NCBI RefSeq assembly: GCF_049056525.1
Contig: NZ_JBHUPT010000030.1
Span: 1 to 64,000 of the forward strand
DNA: 64,000 bases
Reading direction: 5' to 3'
From: Leisingera coralii
GTDB lineage: Bacteria; Pseudomonadota; Alphaproteobacteria; Rhodobacterales; Rhodobacteraceae
In this document: piece by piece, positions 8,080-16,809 of the stretch
How positions within the stretch are numbered: the stretch's first letter is position 1
Layout: each line of letters begins with the position of its first letter
Made by a program: the position numbers and the translations under genes
Notes under the pieces: generated by a model
Databases searched by the model: none
What the model was told of the DNA's origin: nothing
Seen by the model: only the letters and a program-made list of their open reading frames with translations

Positions 8080-8973
8080 TCAGCGATCCAGAAGCTTGCG
8101 AGCGGTTTCGACGCCCCGCTCAAGATCGCCTGCCGGGTTCAGCGCGTCACCGGTCACGCCGATCTTGACCAGCGCCTGCGCCACCTCGGCGCTGATCCCG
8201 GTCAGCACGGACTGCGCACCCATCAGGCGGGTTGCTGTCATGGTCTGGATCAGGTGATTGGCCACCATGCTGTCCACCGCAGCAACCCCGGTGATATCGA
8301 GCACCACCACGCGGGCGCTCTGCTCCCGGATTGCATCAAGGATCTGCATGGTCAGAAGCCGCGACCGGTGGCTGTCGAGCACGCCGACAACCGGCACCAG
8401 CAGCAGCCCTTCCTGCAGGCGCAGTGCCGGTGTCGGCAATTCACTCATCTGGCGTTCACGCTGTTCGATCGCCTCGGACCGGGCTGCCGAAAAAGCTTCG
8501 ATCGTGATCGCCTGATGGCAGGCGGCCGTCTTGCGCAGCGCCTTCTGGATCGCCTGGGCTTCCGCGCCGTCTTGCGTATGCTCCCGGATCAGATCACAGA
8601 TCCGGCTGATGGCAAAGGTGTACAGGCCCAGGTAAAAGCTTGGCGAGATACCGTAGCTTTCATTGAAAATGCCCGCGCCCTTGCGGCTCTCGAAAAACTT
8701 CTGGTCAAGGCCAGCTTCAAACAGCTCCAGAAGATGCCGCCGCTGTTCGTCCTGCACCTCTTGCATACCGGAGGCAGACCGCTCGCCGCTGGGGTGGTCA
8801 TAGCCGCCGTCACGGCTGTAGAAATCCTGCAGGATCGCCTCGATGTTCTGTTCGGCCAGCGGCAGAAGGCCGGAAACCCGGGCCCGGTCGTCCTGGCTTA
8901 CGTCAAACCAGCCCCACACGTCCTGAAGCTCCTTTGCAGGGGATTGAATAGTCGATGAAATGACCTCGTTCAT
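8080..8973 (-). CDS. rsbR: Stressosome sensor RsbR with globin-fold N-terminus
   Basis: A 297-residue RsbR-type protein: globin-like sensor domain (about 15-165), linker helix and C-terminal STAS domain (about 185-295). The start at 8973 is chosen for its GAGGG ribosome binding site; an in-frame extension to 9033 lacks one. Candidate phosphosites match Bacillus RsbR: Thr181 in LPTPALRL and Ser235 in AAVDSMVANHL (Thr205 equivalent). The sensor half resembles protoglobin/globin-coupled sensors (FFESRKGAGIFNESYGIS, PSFYLGLYTF), but the position of the heme-proximal His appears to be Asn104. It is the first gene of a six-gene leftward operon and is preceded by 630 bases without an active gene. 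The stimulus is unknown. Confidence 0.88.
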   Translation of the reverse strand: MNEVISSTIQSPAKELQDVWGWFDVSQDDRARVSGLLPLAEQNIEAILQDFYSRDGGYDHPSGERSASGMQEVQDEQRRHLLELFEAGLDQKFFESRKGAGIFNESYGISPSFYLGLYTFAISRICDLIREHTQDGAEAQAIQKALRKTAACHQAITIEAFSAARSEAIEQRERQMSELPTPALRLQEGLLLVPVVGVLDSHRSRLLTMQILDAIREQSARVVVLDITGVAAVDSMVANHLIQTMTATRLMGAQSVLTGISAEVAQALVKIGVTGDALNPAGDLERGVETARKLLDR

Positions 8974-9399
8974 GGGACCCTCGCAGCCATGGATGTGTAC
9001 TGAAAGGGTCCGGCGAAATCCTTGACGAAACACTAAAGGTCTCAGGAGTTACCGATAATTCCCCGCAAAACCAGTGAGTTGGAAAGAACGCGAAAATGGC
9101 ATCCAGATTGGCCCGTCCGTCAGACTTGGGAAAGCCCGCTATCTGCGCGAAGCTTGCACGGGAGCGCCCGGGCTGCGGGAAATGACAGCTTCGCCCCACA
9201 GGATGGTCACTGCGTGCCATCTGTCTGAATATCAGCCTTAGGACAAGCTTCGCATCCGCGGGAAACCCAAGCACTTGCCCGGCCCTGAAAGGCCCAATTC
9301 TTCACGCCTTCCTGTCACCCTGCGCCCTTGCGGTATACTGGTTCCATCGGACCTTGAGAAAGCAATTCCTGAAACCATTGATGCGCCATTCCATCTAGC
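8974..9399. other. Intergenic region upstream of the stressosome operon
   Basis: About 425 bases with no recognisable gene. It must hold the leftward promoter of rsbR. I could not pick a convincing -35/-10 pair. Confidence 0.45.
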
Positions 9400-9601
9400 T
9401 GCCGACGTGAGAGGGGCGCACAATCTGCTGACGCTCGACATGGCCTTGGTGCTGACAAGCACGATGCTTGCCGACAGTTCCAAAGCAATCAACGAACTCG
9501 GGTACACGCCGTCATCCTTGGAAAAGATGTTGCGTGACGAAATCGAATGGCTGGCGGAAAATGGCTGTTTAGGCAAAAGAACAACCTGGGTATGGAACTA
9601 G
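9400..9601 (+). pseudogene. C-terminal fragment of an NAD-dependent epimerase/reductase
   Basis: The last 65 or so codons of an open frame read LLTLDMALVLTSTMLADSSK followed by AINELGYTPSSLEKMLRDEI and EWLAENG. This matches the C-terminus of dihydroflavonol-4-reductase-like extended SDR proteins (DSSKAxRELGxxPxxLEEALRDxIEWxxENG). The Rossmann fold, TGxxGxxG motif and catalytic YxxxK are absent, and the preceding sequence is unrelated. It ends five bases before the convergent acyl-CoA synthetase stop. It is a truncated relic, not a functional gene. Confidence 0.6.
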
Positions 9602-9606
9602 CATAG

Positions 9607-11457
9607 CTAGTGGCCAGCGTGCAGTTCCAGCTCAGTGCGCTTGGCTTTCAGGTCACCAAACATGGCTTCGATCTCATCACTAAACCGCTGCTCGATGGCT
9701 GGCCGCTTGGCTTTCAGAGTAGGTGTCAGAAGACCGTTCCCGGTTGTCCAGGGCTCAAGAACGGAATGAACGGCCCGAACGCGGGCGTAGCTTGGCAGTT
9801 CCTGGGTCGCGCGGGCGATTTCAGACAGGATCGCCTTTGCCGCCGCTGGTGCGTTCAAATCGTCTTCGGCTACCCCGAGATCCCGGGCTAAAGCCGCCCA
9901 GGCTTCACCATTAAGCACCACAATCGCGGCAAGGCAGGGCTTGCCGTCACCGGTGACGAGTGCTTGTTCGAACAACGGCTTTTGCTCAATGCTTGCCTCA
10001 ACCTTCGTTGGAGCAACCTTCTTGCCAGTCGACAACGCGATGATCTCCTTGAGGCGGCTCCTGATAAACACGTGGCCTTCATGAAACTCGGCAATGTCCC
10101 CGGTCCTGAACCAGCCTTCGGGATCAATCGCCTGTTCGGTTTTCTCCGGGTCATCCCAATACCCAAGCATCAGGCTGGGTGTTCGGATCAGCAATTCACC
10201 CTCATCTGTGGTTTTGAGCTCAACCCCCTGCAAAGCGCTCCCAACCGACCCCGGCAGGCTGTCTTCGATCGTGGTGGCCGTCACAACCGGCGCAGTTTCG
10301 GTCAAGCCATACCCTTCAATCAGAGGCAGTCCCAATCCAATCAGAAAATGGCTCGCTTCTTCGGAAAGCGGCGCCCCGCCGCTGACTGCAACCCTGAGCC
10401 GCCCGCCAAAAGCCATCATGATCTTTTTTGCGACAAGGCGCCTCAGTACCGGCCAGAACAATGCTCGTGTCAGCCAGCTTGGCGCAGCGGCGCGGCCATG
10501 CTTTGCCTGAAACAGGCGCCAGCCGGTATCCGCGGCGAACATGGTAAGGGCTTTGGTTATGGGGCTGCTGCCCGCTTTTTCCAGGATCGCCTCGTATATC
10601 CTCTCGTAGAGCCTTGGCACAGCAATCAGGATGGTCGGCCGGATCACAGCGATATCCTCTCTCAACGTCTGGATTGACCGGGAGAAGGCAACACGGGCAC
10701 CGGAGACAAGAGGCAGGTAATACCCCATAGTGCGCTCGAAGGAATGGGCCAGCGGCAAGACCGACAGGAAAACATCGGTTGTCAACGGAGGAATGAATTT
10801 CGTGACAGCGTCGGCATTCCAAAGCATCGCGCGATGCGACAGCATCACCCCCTTGGGAAGACCGGTCGTACCCGACGTATGAATGATCGTGGCAACATCT
10901 TCTGCGCTGCATCTGATATCATCCTCAGCGGCCCCTTCGTCCGGCAAGACGTCATCCAATACCTCGATACGCTGCCTGCCGTTATGGACCGGGCCAACGG
11001 GCACCTGCTGAATCCAGATCACCTCAAGCTTGGAGCAATCCGCACATTGCGCCGCCAGCGACTGCCACCTTTCCCGCGTATCCATGATACACAGCCGCAC
11101 TCCGCTATGCGCTAGAATATAACCGTTATTTTCCGCGCTATCGTGTAAATAAATCGGAACTGTGATCAGCCCATTCGCCATTGCTGCAATATCGAAGGCG
11201 ACCCAATCAACGCCGTTCTGGAGCAAAATTCCCACGCGCTCACCGGGTTCCATACCCGCCCTATCAAGTGCTGCCCGGATTAAGCCGGCTTTGTGCGCAA
11301 CTTGTTGCCAGGTGAAATCTGCCCACTGATTTTCGCGAAATTCAGAATATGCGACAGCACCCGGATTGCGGGCCACTCTCTGGAAAAAAACCTCAGGCAA
11401 CGTCCGCACCGGATCGAAGCTGATTACGTCGAGCTCAGGCTGTCTGGCTGTCATCAT
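9607..11457 (-). CDS. Long-chain acyl-CoA synthetase (AMP-forming)
   Basis: An adenylate-forming ligase of 616 residues that activates fatty acids to acyl-CoA through an acyl-AMP. The P-loop IIHTSGTTGLPKGVMLSH is at 191-208, the A5 motif reads EGYGLTETAPVVT, and the A7/A8 motifs are WFRTGDIAEF and RSRLKEIIALSTGKKVAP. The latter follows FadD15-like bacterial long-chain enzymes more than E. coli FadD. The start has two adjacent ATGs. There is no signal peptide and no membrane segment. The gene stands alone, convergent with an epimerase fragment. Chain-length preference cannot be read. Confidence 0.9.
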   Translation of the reverse strand: MMTARQPELDVISFDPVRTLPEVFFQRVARNPGAVAYSEFRENQWADFTWQQVAHKAGLIRAALDRAGMEPGERVGILLQNGVDWVAFDIAAMANGLITVPIYLHDSAENNGYILAHSGVRLCIMDTRERWQSLAAQCADCSKLEVIWIQQVPVGPVHNGRQRIEVLDDVLPDEGAAEDDIRCSAEDVATIIHTSGTTGLPKGVMLSHRAMLWNADAVTKFIPPLTTDVFLSVLPLAHSFERTMGYYLPLVSGARVAFSRSIQTLREDIAVIRPTILIAVPRLYERIYEAILEKAGSSPITKALTMFAADTGWRLFQAKHGRAAAPSWLTRALFWPVLRRLVAKKIMMAFGGRLRVAVSGGAPLSEEASHFLIGLGLPLIEGYGLTETAPVVTATTIEDSLPGSVGSALQGVELKTTDEGELLIRTPSLMLGYWDDPEKTEQAIDPEGWFRTGDIAEFHEGHVFIRSRLKEIIALSTGKKVAPTKVEASIEQKPLFEQALVTGDGKPCLAAIVVLNGEAWAALARDLGVAEDDLNAPAAAKAILSEIARATQELPSYARVRAVHSVLEPWTTGNGLLTPTLKAKRPAIEQRFSDEIEAMFGDLKAKRTELELHAGH

Positions 11458-11708
11458 GGTTTAAGACTAGTTGCGCCACCGCATTTGCCGATATGACCTT
11501 AGTCAAGGACGCACGAGTGGCTGCAGTATCGTTGGCAAGGCGCATTTTGGCTGCACATGCGGCACAGGCACCTGCAGCAACTTCGAGACAATCTCTTCCG
11601 GTTTCGGTGGTTTGTCTGCCACTCCCGGCCCTCGGTTTCCTAAACGGAACGGTGAAACAGTTCTGTTGAGAAGAAACTGAAGAATTTGCGTGCCCCGCGC
11701 GACATGGA

Positions 11709-12698
11709 TCAGGGCGCGGCGAATGCGGCGTGAAACTCGGCGGCAAGGAGCGCGGAGTCTGTGCCATAGCGTGCCGAAAAATGGAAAGGGATTGCGCGTT
11801 TGACGCCAGCTTCTCTGGCGATCCCGGCGGCGGCCTGCGCAGTGAGGTGGCAAGTCGCGGCGGCAGCCGGACGGTCGGCTTCCAGGAAGGCAGCCTCAAT
11901 GAACAGCTGGTCGGCTGCGCGGGCGAGCCCGATGATGCGGGACCGGTTCGATGCGGTATCGGCGGCGTCGGTCACATAGGCGAAATGCTGGCCTTTGCCT
12001 GTACGGAACGCGCGGGTTCGCAGCGCGCCAAGAGCAACCGTCCCGGCGCCTGGCACTGAGATGACGGTGTGGTCCGGCAGGTTGTCGCGAATGGCCTGCT
12101 TGGCGGCATTGATCCAGGGGCCAACCGGCAGCCCCAGTTCCGCAAGCCCGTTGCGCCAGACGTTGACACGGTCGCGTTCGAGAAAGGCAAATGCCAGCGA
12201 CGGTATGCCATGATCCAGGGCGGCCGCACGGATCTCGAACGCTGGTTCAGACAGAACCAGGCCCGGCGCGATGCCGGGCGGCGGCAATTCCCGCCGGGCG
12301 AAACGCTCCCGGGCCCGAAACTCGGCCATCTCGGCGATGCGATCGCCGTCAAAGGACTGAACCGTCAGGCGAAAGTCCACGGCGGTTTCGTCCAGGAGAT
12401 TCCAGGTGAAGGAGTTGAGGCGGCTTTGGATCTGCCTCACGAACCCCGGAGGCCCGAGCATCAGCAACGGGCGCGGACGGTGCAGGCGCAAGCGCAGCAA
12501 CCGGTCGATGCCTGCAACATGGTCCATGTGGGTGTGGCTTATGAAGACATGAGAAACCCGCAGAAGCTCACGCGGCGAAAGCGGCGCCGTGTCCCCTAGA
12601 TCGAACAGCATCGCGCGGCGCCCGAAACGGAAATCGAGGTAGAGACCGGGATCACCGGTGGGGTCGTTGATCAGCCGGGGTTGGACAGGAATGATCAT
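11709..12698 (-). CDS. Metallo-beta-lactamase fold hydrolase, RNase Z-like
   Basis: A 329-residue metallo-hydrolase. The zinc motif FISHTHMDHVAG (HxHxDH) sits near residue 55. Later histidines are in AALDHGIPSLAF, YVTDAAD supplies the bridging Asp, and PFHFSARY ends the fold as in tRNase Z and related MBLs. Length and motif order fit the RNase Z/ElaC-like group, which trims tRNA 3' ends or cleaves other phosphodiesters, but the long basic insertion typical of true tRNase Z is not clear. It is read leftward, 39 bases before the MEMO-AMMECR1 gene in the same direction, so may be co-transcribed behind it. Confidence 0.78.
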   Translation of the reverse strand: MIIPVQPRLINDPTGDPGLYLDFRFGRRAMLFDLGDTAPLSPRELLRVSHVFISHTHMDHVAGIDRLLRLRLHRPRPLLMLGPPGFVRQIQSRLNSFTWNLLDETAVDFRLTVQSFDGDRIAEMAEFRARERFARRELPPPGIAPGLVLSEPAFEIRAAALDHGIPSLAFAFLERDRVNVWRNGLAELGLPVGPWINAAKQAIRDNLPDHTVISVPGAGTVALGALRTRAFRTGKGQHFAYVTDAADTASNRSRIIGLARAADQLFIEAAFLEADRPAAAATCHLTAQAAAGIAREAGVKRAIPFHFSARYGTDSALLAAEFHAAFAAP

Positions 12699-12737
12699 AG
12701 GACATCCAAGCTGTTGCCGTTCATTGCGAATGGACGC

Positions 12738-14105
12738 TCAGGAACCTGCCTGGGCTTCCCCGAAATTCTCGACCCGGAACCGGTGCAGGCAAATGTTCCC
12801 GGCCCAGTAGTCGCGGGGCAAACCCGCCTTGCGCTTCAAACTCTCGAGAAAGGCCTGCGGCTCGCTGAGACCCTCCCAGACCTTAGGCAGGAAGGTTGCC
12901 CGGTGCCCGCCAACGGAAAGGATCAATCCGTCCCGTCCCGGATCAATCCGGGAGATTGCCTCCTCTTCACACGAAAACTGTATCTCCTGGGCTCTGCTCA
13001 GCACGGTAATCTCGATCCTGATCTTGCGCAGTTCCCCGGCCGTTACAGGCGAGAACCGCGGATCGCGGAATCCCGCACCCAGCGCATTCTCCGCCACGTC
13101 CGCCGCCAGGGACCGGCGCGCTTCCAACGTGCCGATACAGCCGCGCAACTCGCCGCCGCAGGTGAGTGTCACAAAACTAGCAGCAAACGTCTGCAACGGG
13201 GCTGAAGCTGTATCCGGCATTGCCGCAGCTTCGGGGCGCGTTCCCAGGCGCTTGGAAATGGCGCCGCGTGCCACGTCCAGCAATTCGGCCCGGGATTTGC
13301 CGCTCAGCATTGCCGCGTCCACCGGATAGAAGGCCCAGGCGCCATAACCGACCACGCTGGACGTATCGCCTGTCTCCGATGAGCTGTCCCCCATGCCCAG
13401 CCGCAGCGCCTTGGTTTCCCGGCCAGTGCGGGACAGGAGCCAGCCCTGCAGGCACTTGGCGCCGCAAGCATGATCAGGAGTCAATTCCTCCGCTGCGCCG
13501 CTTTCCAGCAGACGCGCGGTTTCCGCGTCCTTTTCCCGTGCAGCGCTCTGGCTCAGGAAATGGCTGAGATCAGAGGAGAGGACAAATAGTGTCTCAGGTC
13601 CGGCAAGCGCATCAATTGCCGCGGCGACCTGTCCGGCCGGCACATCGCCGCAGACCAGCGGGACGATCTGCGCATCCGGCCAGAGTGTCCGGATAAAAGG
13701 CAATTGGGTTTCGATAGCGTGTTCGTTGTCATGCGCCGCATCTTCCTCATGCGCGAGGCCCGCCATCGCCAGCTCTTCACAAGCGGGCCGGTCGATGGCC
13801 AGCACGCCAATCGGGGTCGAGAACCTGTCCTGGGAAGGGAAAGCCAGGCCTTGAAACCAGTGCCGGTGCGAAGGCCCCAGCACCACGACACGCCTCGGGG
13901 ACCAGGTCACTGCACCATAGGAAAGCCCGGCAAAGCGCCCCGAATACCGGTAACCGGCATGAGCGGCAACAATGGCCCGCGCCGCCGCGTCCCCAGCCTG
14001 GCAAGTCCGGGCCGCTGCCTCGAGGAACGCCTCGACCTCGGCAGCGAGCTGTTCACCGTCAGCGGTAAAAAACGTGCCGGCGAAACGGCAACTGCGTACA
14101 GACAT
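12738..14105 (-). CDS. AmmeMemoRadiSam protein, MEMO1-AMMECR1 fusion
   Basis: A 455-residue fusion. The first 265 residues are a MEMO1 (AmmeMemoRadiSam B) domain with conserved His motifs AAHAGYRYSG, LGPSHRHWFQG and SSDLSHFLS, homologous to extradiol-dioxygenase folds. The rest is an AMMECR1 (AmmeMemoRadiSam A) domain marked by LRGCIGTLEARR and GFRDPRFSPV. The ATG at 14105 is used because the MEMO domain begins there; an upstream in-frame extension covers the divergent promoter. It is divergent from the radical SAM partner with an 86-base gap. The three-part system is widespread, but its reaction is not known to me. Confidence 0.9.
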   Translation of the reverse strand: MSVRSCRFAGTFFTADGEQLAAEVEAFLEAAARTCQAGDAAARAIVAAHAGYRYSGRFAGLSYGAVTWSPRRVVVLGPSHRHWFQGLAFPSQDRFSTPIGVLAIDRPACEELAMAGLAHEEDAAHDNEHAIETQLPFIRTLWPDAQIVPLVCGDVPAGQVAAAIDALAGPETLFVLSSDLSHFLSQSAAREKDAETARLLESGAAEELTPDHACGAKCLQGWLLSRTGRETKALRLGMGDSSSETGDTSSVVGYGAWAFYPVDAAMLSGKSRAELLDVARGAISKRLGTRPEAAAMPDTASAPLQTFAASFVTLTCGGELRGCIGTLEARRSLAADVAENALGAGFRDPRFSPVTAGELRKIRIEITVLSRAQEIQFSCEEEAISRIDPGRDGLILSVGGHRATFLPKVWEGLSEPQAFLESLKRKAGLPRDYWAGNICLHRFRVENFGEAQAGS

Positions 14106-14191
14106 TGTCCCGCCCCTTTTGCGGTGCCCCTCCTGCGAAAGCGATTTGTTACTATATAGGAAGTATCCACCAGAAAACGGAGAGGCCGCCC

Positions 14192-15256
14192 GTGAAAACC
14201 GCGCGTTATTGGTCTGGCCGTCCCGAGGATGGCAGGCTCGTTTGCGAACTGTGCCCCCGCTTTTGCGCACTTAAGCCGGGGCAGCGCGGCTTGTGCTTTG
14301 TGCGCAAACGCGAGGGCCAGCGCATTGTGCTGGAGACCTACAACCGCTCCTCGGGCTTCTGCATCGATCCTATCGAGAAAAAACCGCTGAACCATTTTCT
14401 GCCGGGGACACCGGTACTGAGTTTTGGCACGGCGGGATGCAACCTCGCCTGCAAGTTTTGCCAGAACCACGAAATATCGAAGAGCCGCGAGGTCGCGAGC
14501 CTGTCGGACTATGCGACGCCGGAGATGATTGCCGATGCGGCAGACAGGGCCGGTGCGGCGTCGGTCGCCTATACCTACAACGACCCGGTGATCTTTCACG
14601 AATACGCCGTCGACATCGCACAGGCCTGTCACGAAAAAGGCATCCGCAGCGTCGCGGTCACTGCCGGCTACATAACGCCCGAACCGCGTGAAGAATTCTT
14701 TGCAAACATGGATGCGGCGAACATCGACCTGAAAGCTTTCACCGAAGAATTCTATTGGAAACTCACCGCCTCGCACCTCGCGCCCGTGCTGGAGACCATC
14801 GAATATGCCGTGAAGGAAACCAGCTGCTGGGTGGAATTGACGACGCTGCTGATCCCCGGCTGCAACGACAGCGACGCGGAACTGGCAGAGATGTCCGAAT
14901 GGGTGGTTGATAAGCTCGGGCCGGACGTGCCGTTGCACTTCTCGGCCTTTCATCCGGACTACCGGATGTCGGACGTGCCGCCGACGCCGCAGGCGGCCCT
15001 GTTGCGGGCGCAAGAAATCGCCAAGGCAGCCGGCGTGCGGCATGTCTATGTCGGCAACACCCACCACGAGGAGGGGCAGTCGAGCTATTGCTCGGGTTGC
15101 GGCGAACTGGTGATCGGCCGCGACTGGTATCAGCTTTTGCAATGGAACCTGACGGATGAGGGCCTGTGCCGGAACTGCGGCACCGTTTTACCCGGGGTAT
15201 TTGAAGGGCCGCCTGGTGACTGGGGCCGCAAACGGAAACTGCTGAGGATTGGATGA
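14192..15256 (+). CDS. amrS: AmmeMemoRadiSam system radical SAM enzyme
   Basis: A 354-residue radical SAM protein. The SAM cluster motif is C83-x3-C87-x2-C90 in GCNLACKFCQ. An N-terminal four-cysteine set (Cys18, 21, 25, 35) and a C-terminal zinc-ribbon-like set (CSGCGELV...CRNCGTVLPG) are typical of AmrS. I chose GTG 14192, six bases after GGAGAGG; an upstream ATG at 14105 would add an unrelated segment. It is divergently paired with the fused MEMO-AMMECR1 gene, so the whole AmmeMemoRadiSam set is present. Substrate unknown. Confidence 0.9.
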   Translation: MKTARYWSGRPEDGRLVCELCPRFCALKPGQRGLCFVRKREGQRIVLETYNRSSGFCIDPIEKKPLNHFLPGTPVLSFGTAGCNLACKFCQNHEISKSREVASLSDYATPEMIADAADRAGAASVAYTYNDPVIFHEYAVDIAQACHEKGIRSVAVTAGYITPEPREEFFANMDAANIDLKAFTEEFYWKLTASHLAPVLETIEYAVKETSCWVELTTLLIPGCNDSDAELAEMSEWVVDKLGPDVPLHFSAFHPDYRMSDVPPTPQAALLRAQEIAKAAGVRHVYVGNTHHEEGQSSYCSGCGELVIGRDWYQLLQWNLTDEGLCRNCGTVLPGVFEGPPGDWGRKRKLLRIG

Positions 15257-15377
15257 CCGGTTGGAATACGGCAGGTGCTGGCACAGCATCGAGGGTGGCT
15301 GGCTTGCGCAGGAAGTGCAAAAGGCGCCGATTTGAGGCTTGTATTCCCCGCACTACATTGTGCGGTGGAGAAACCGC

Positions 15378-16808
15378 ATGGGAATTGCGAAACGACTGCT
15401 TCTGCTGCTTGGCCTGATCGTCCTTGCCATAACGGCAGTGGAGCCCTTGAAAGCCCAGACCGAAAGTGAAGGCGCTGCCGGAAATCACGTGCTTGTCACG
15501 GTGGTAGAAGGCCCGATCGGCCCGGCAACCGTGCATCACGTTGAGCGGGTGCTCCAACAAGCCCGGACCGCACCTGCGGAGGCAGTTGTCCTGCAGCTCA
15601 ACACGCCTGGCGGGCTCGCCGATGCGATGCGCGAGATCATTTCGCAGATACTGCAGTCTCAGGTGCCTGTGATCACCTATGTGGCACCGCCCGGGGCGCA
15701 TGCGGCCAGCGCCGGGACCTATATTCTCTACGCCAGCCATGTCGCGGCGATGGCGCCTGGAACCAACCTGGGCGCGGCGACACCGATCGCAATCGGCGGG
15801 CTCCCAGAAGGCCTGCCCGGCCGGGATCCAGTAAAGGAGCCGGAAGGGGAGAAAGACACCAACGGCAGCCCGGCCCGCAGCCCAACGGCGCCAAAGACTG
15901 CCTTGGAGGCCAAGGCAACCAATGACGCGGCCGCGCTGATCCGCAGTTTGGCGGAACTACACGGCCGCAACGCGGACTGGGCCGAAAAAGCGGTGCGCCA
16001 GGCCGAGAGCCTGTCTGCAACCAGAGCACTGGAGCTCAATGTCATTGATCTGGTTGCCGCCGACTTGGACGCGCTATTGCGCGATGCCGACGGGCGCAGC
16101 GTGGTGATGGGCGAATCCCGGAAGCAGATTTTCACCGCCGGACTGCCGGTCGAGCGGATCGAAATGGACATGGTCATCCGCATTCTAAGCGTTTTGTCGA
16201 ACCCGAATGTGGCCCTGGTGCTGATGATGCTTGGGGTCTACGGGCTGATCTTCGAATTCTGGAACCCCGGCGCCCTGGTGCCCGGGGTTGTGGGAGCGAT
16301 CTGCCTCACCCTGGGGCTCTTTGCCCTCAACCAGCTGCCGTTGAATTACGCAGCACTGGCGCTCCTGGGGATCGGTGTGGCCTTCATGGTTGCCGAGGCA
16401 TTTTCGCCAAGTTTCGGTGTCTTGGGACTTGGCGGGCTGATCGCGTTTTCGCTGGGCGCGGCCATGCTGGTGGATGCCGATACACCCGCCTTCCGCATCT
16501 CCTGGTGGCTGATCGCCAGCATGGCACTGACCAGCGCCGCGGTGCTGGTGCTGCTGCTCGGCTACACGATCCGCACCTACCGGCGGCAGCTGGTATCGGG
16601 GACAGCACGCATGATCGGCGCCAGGGCCAGGGTGCTCGACTGGCAGGATGGCAGCGGTTTTGTCTGGGTTGAGGGCGAACGCTGGCAGGCGCAGGGGCTT
16701 TCCGGCCTGCAGCCGGGCCAATACGTCCGCATTAAAGCGGTCAAGGACCTCACACTGCATGTCATGGCCGACACCGGATCAGGACCGGGAGCAACCAGGG
16801 GAGAATAA
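15378..16808 (+). CDS. NfeD-family membrane serine protease (long form)
   Basis: A 476-residue long-form NfeD protein. A signal peptide (MGIAKRLLLLLGLIVLAITA) leads to a ClpP-like protease domain with nucleophile Ser111 in HAASAGTYILYAS, expected to lie in the periplasm. Four or five membrane helices follow (about 265-400), then a cytosolic OB-fold NfeD-C domain (GARARVLDWQDGSGFVWVEG). The ATG at 15378 follows GGAG at proper spacing. It overlaps nothing but ends one base before the slipin ATG, the classic NfeD-stomatin operon. Such proteases cleave stomatin-type partners in archaea; here this is family knowledge only. Confidence 0.9.
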   Translation: MGIAKRLLLLLGLIVLAITAVEPLKAQTESEGAAGNHVLVTVVEGPIGPATVHHVERVLQQARTAPAEAVVLQLNTPGGLADAMREIISQILQSQVPVITYVAPPGAHAASAGTYILYASHVAAMAPGTNLGAATPIAIGGLPEGLPGRDPVKEPEGEKDTNGSPARSPTAPKTALEAKATNDAAALIRSLAELHGRNADWAEKAVRQAESLSATRALELNVIDLVAADLDALLRDADGRSVVMGESRKQIFTAGLPVERIEMDMVIRILSVLSNPNVALVLMMLGVYGLIFEFWNPGALVPGVVGAICLTLGLFALNQLPLNYAALALLGIGVAFMVAEAFSPSFGVLGLGGLIAFSLGAAMLVDADTPAFRISWWLIASMALTSAAVLVLLLGYTIRTYRRQLVSGTARMIGARARVLDWQDGSGFVWVEGERWQAQGLSGLQPGQYVRIKAVKDLTLHVMADTGSGPGATRGE

Positions 16809-16809
16809 G

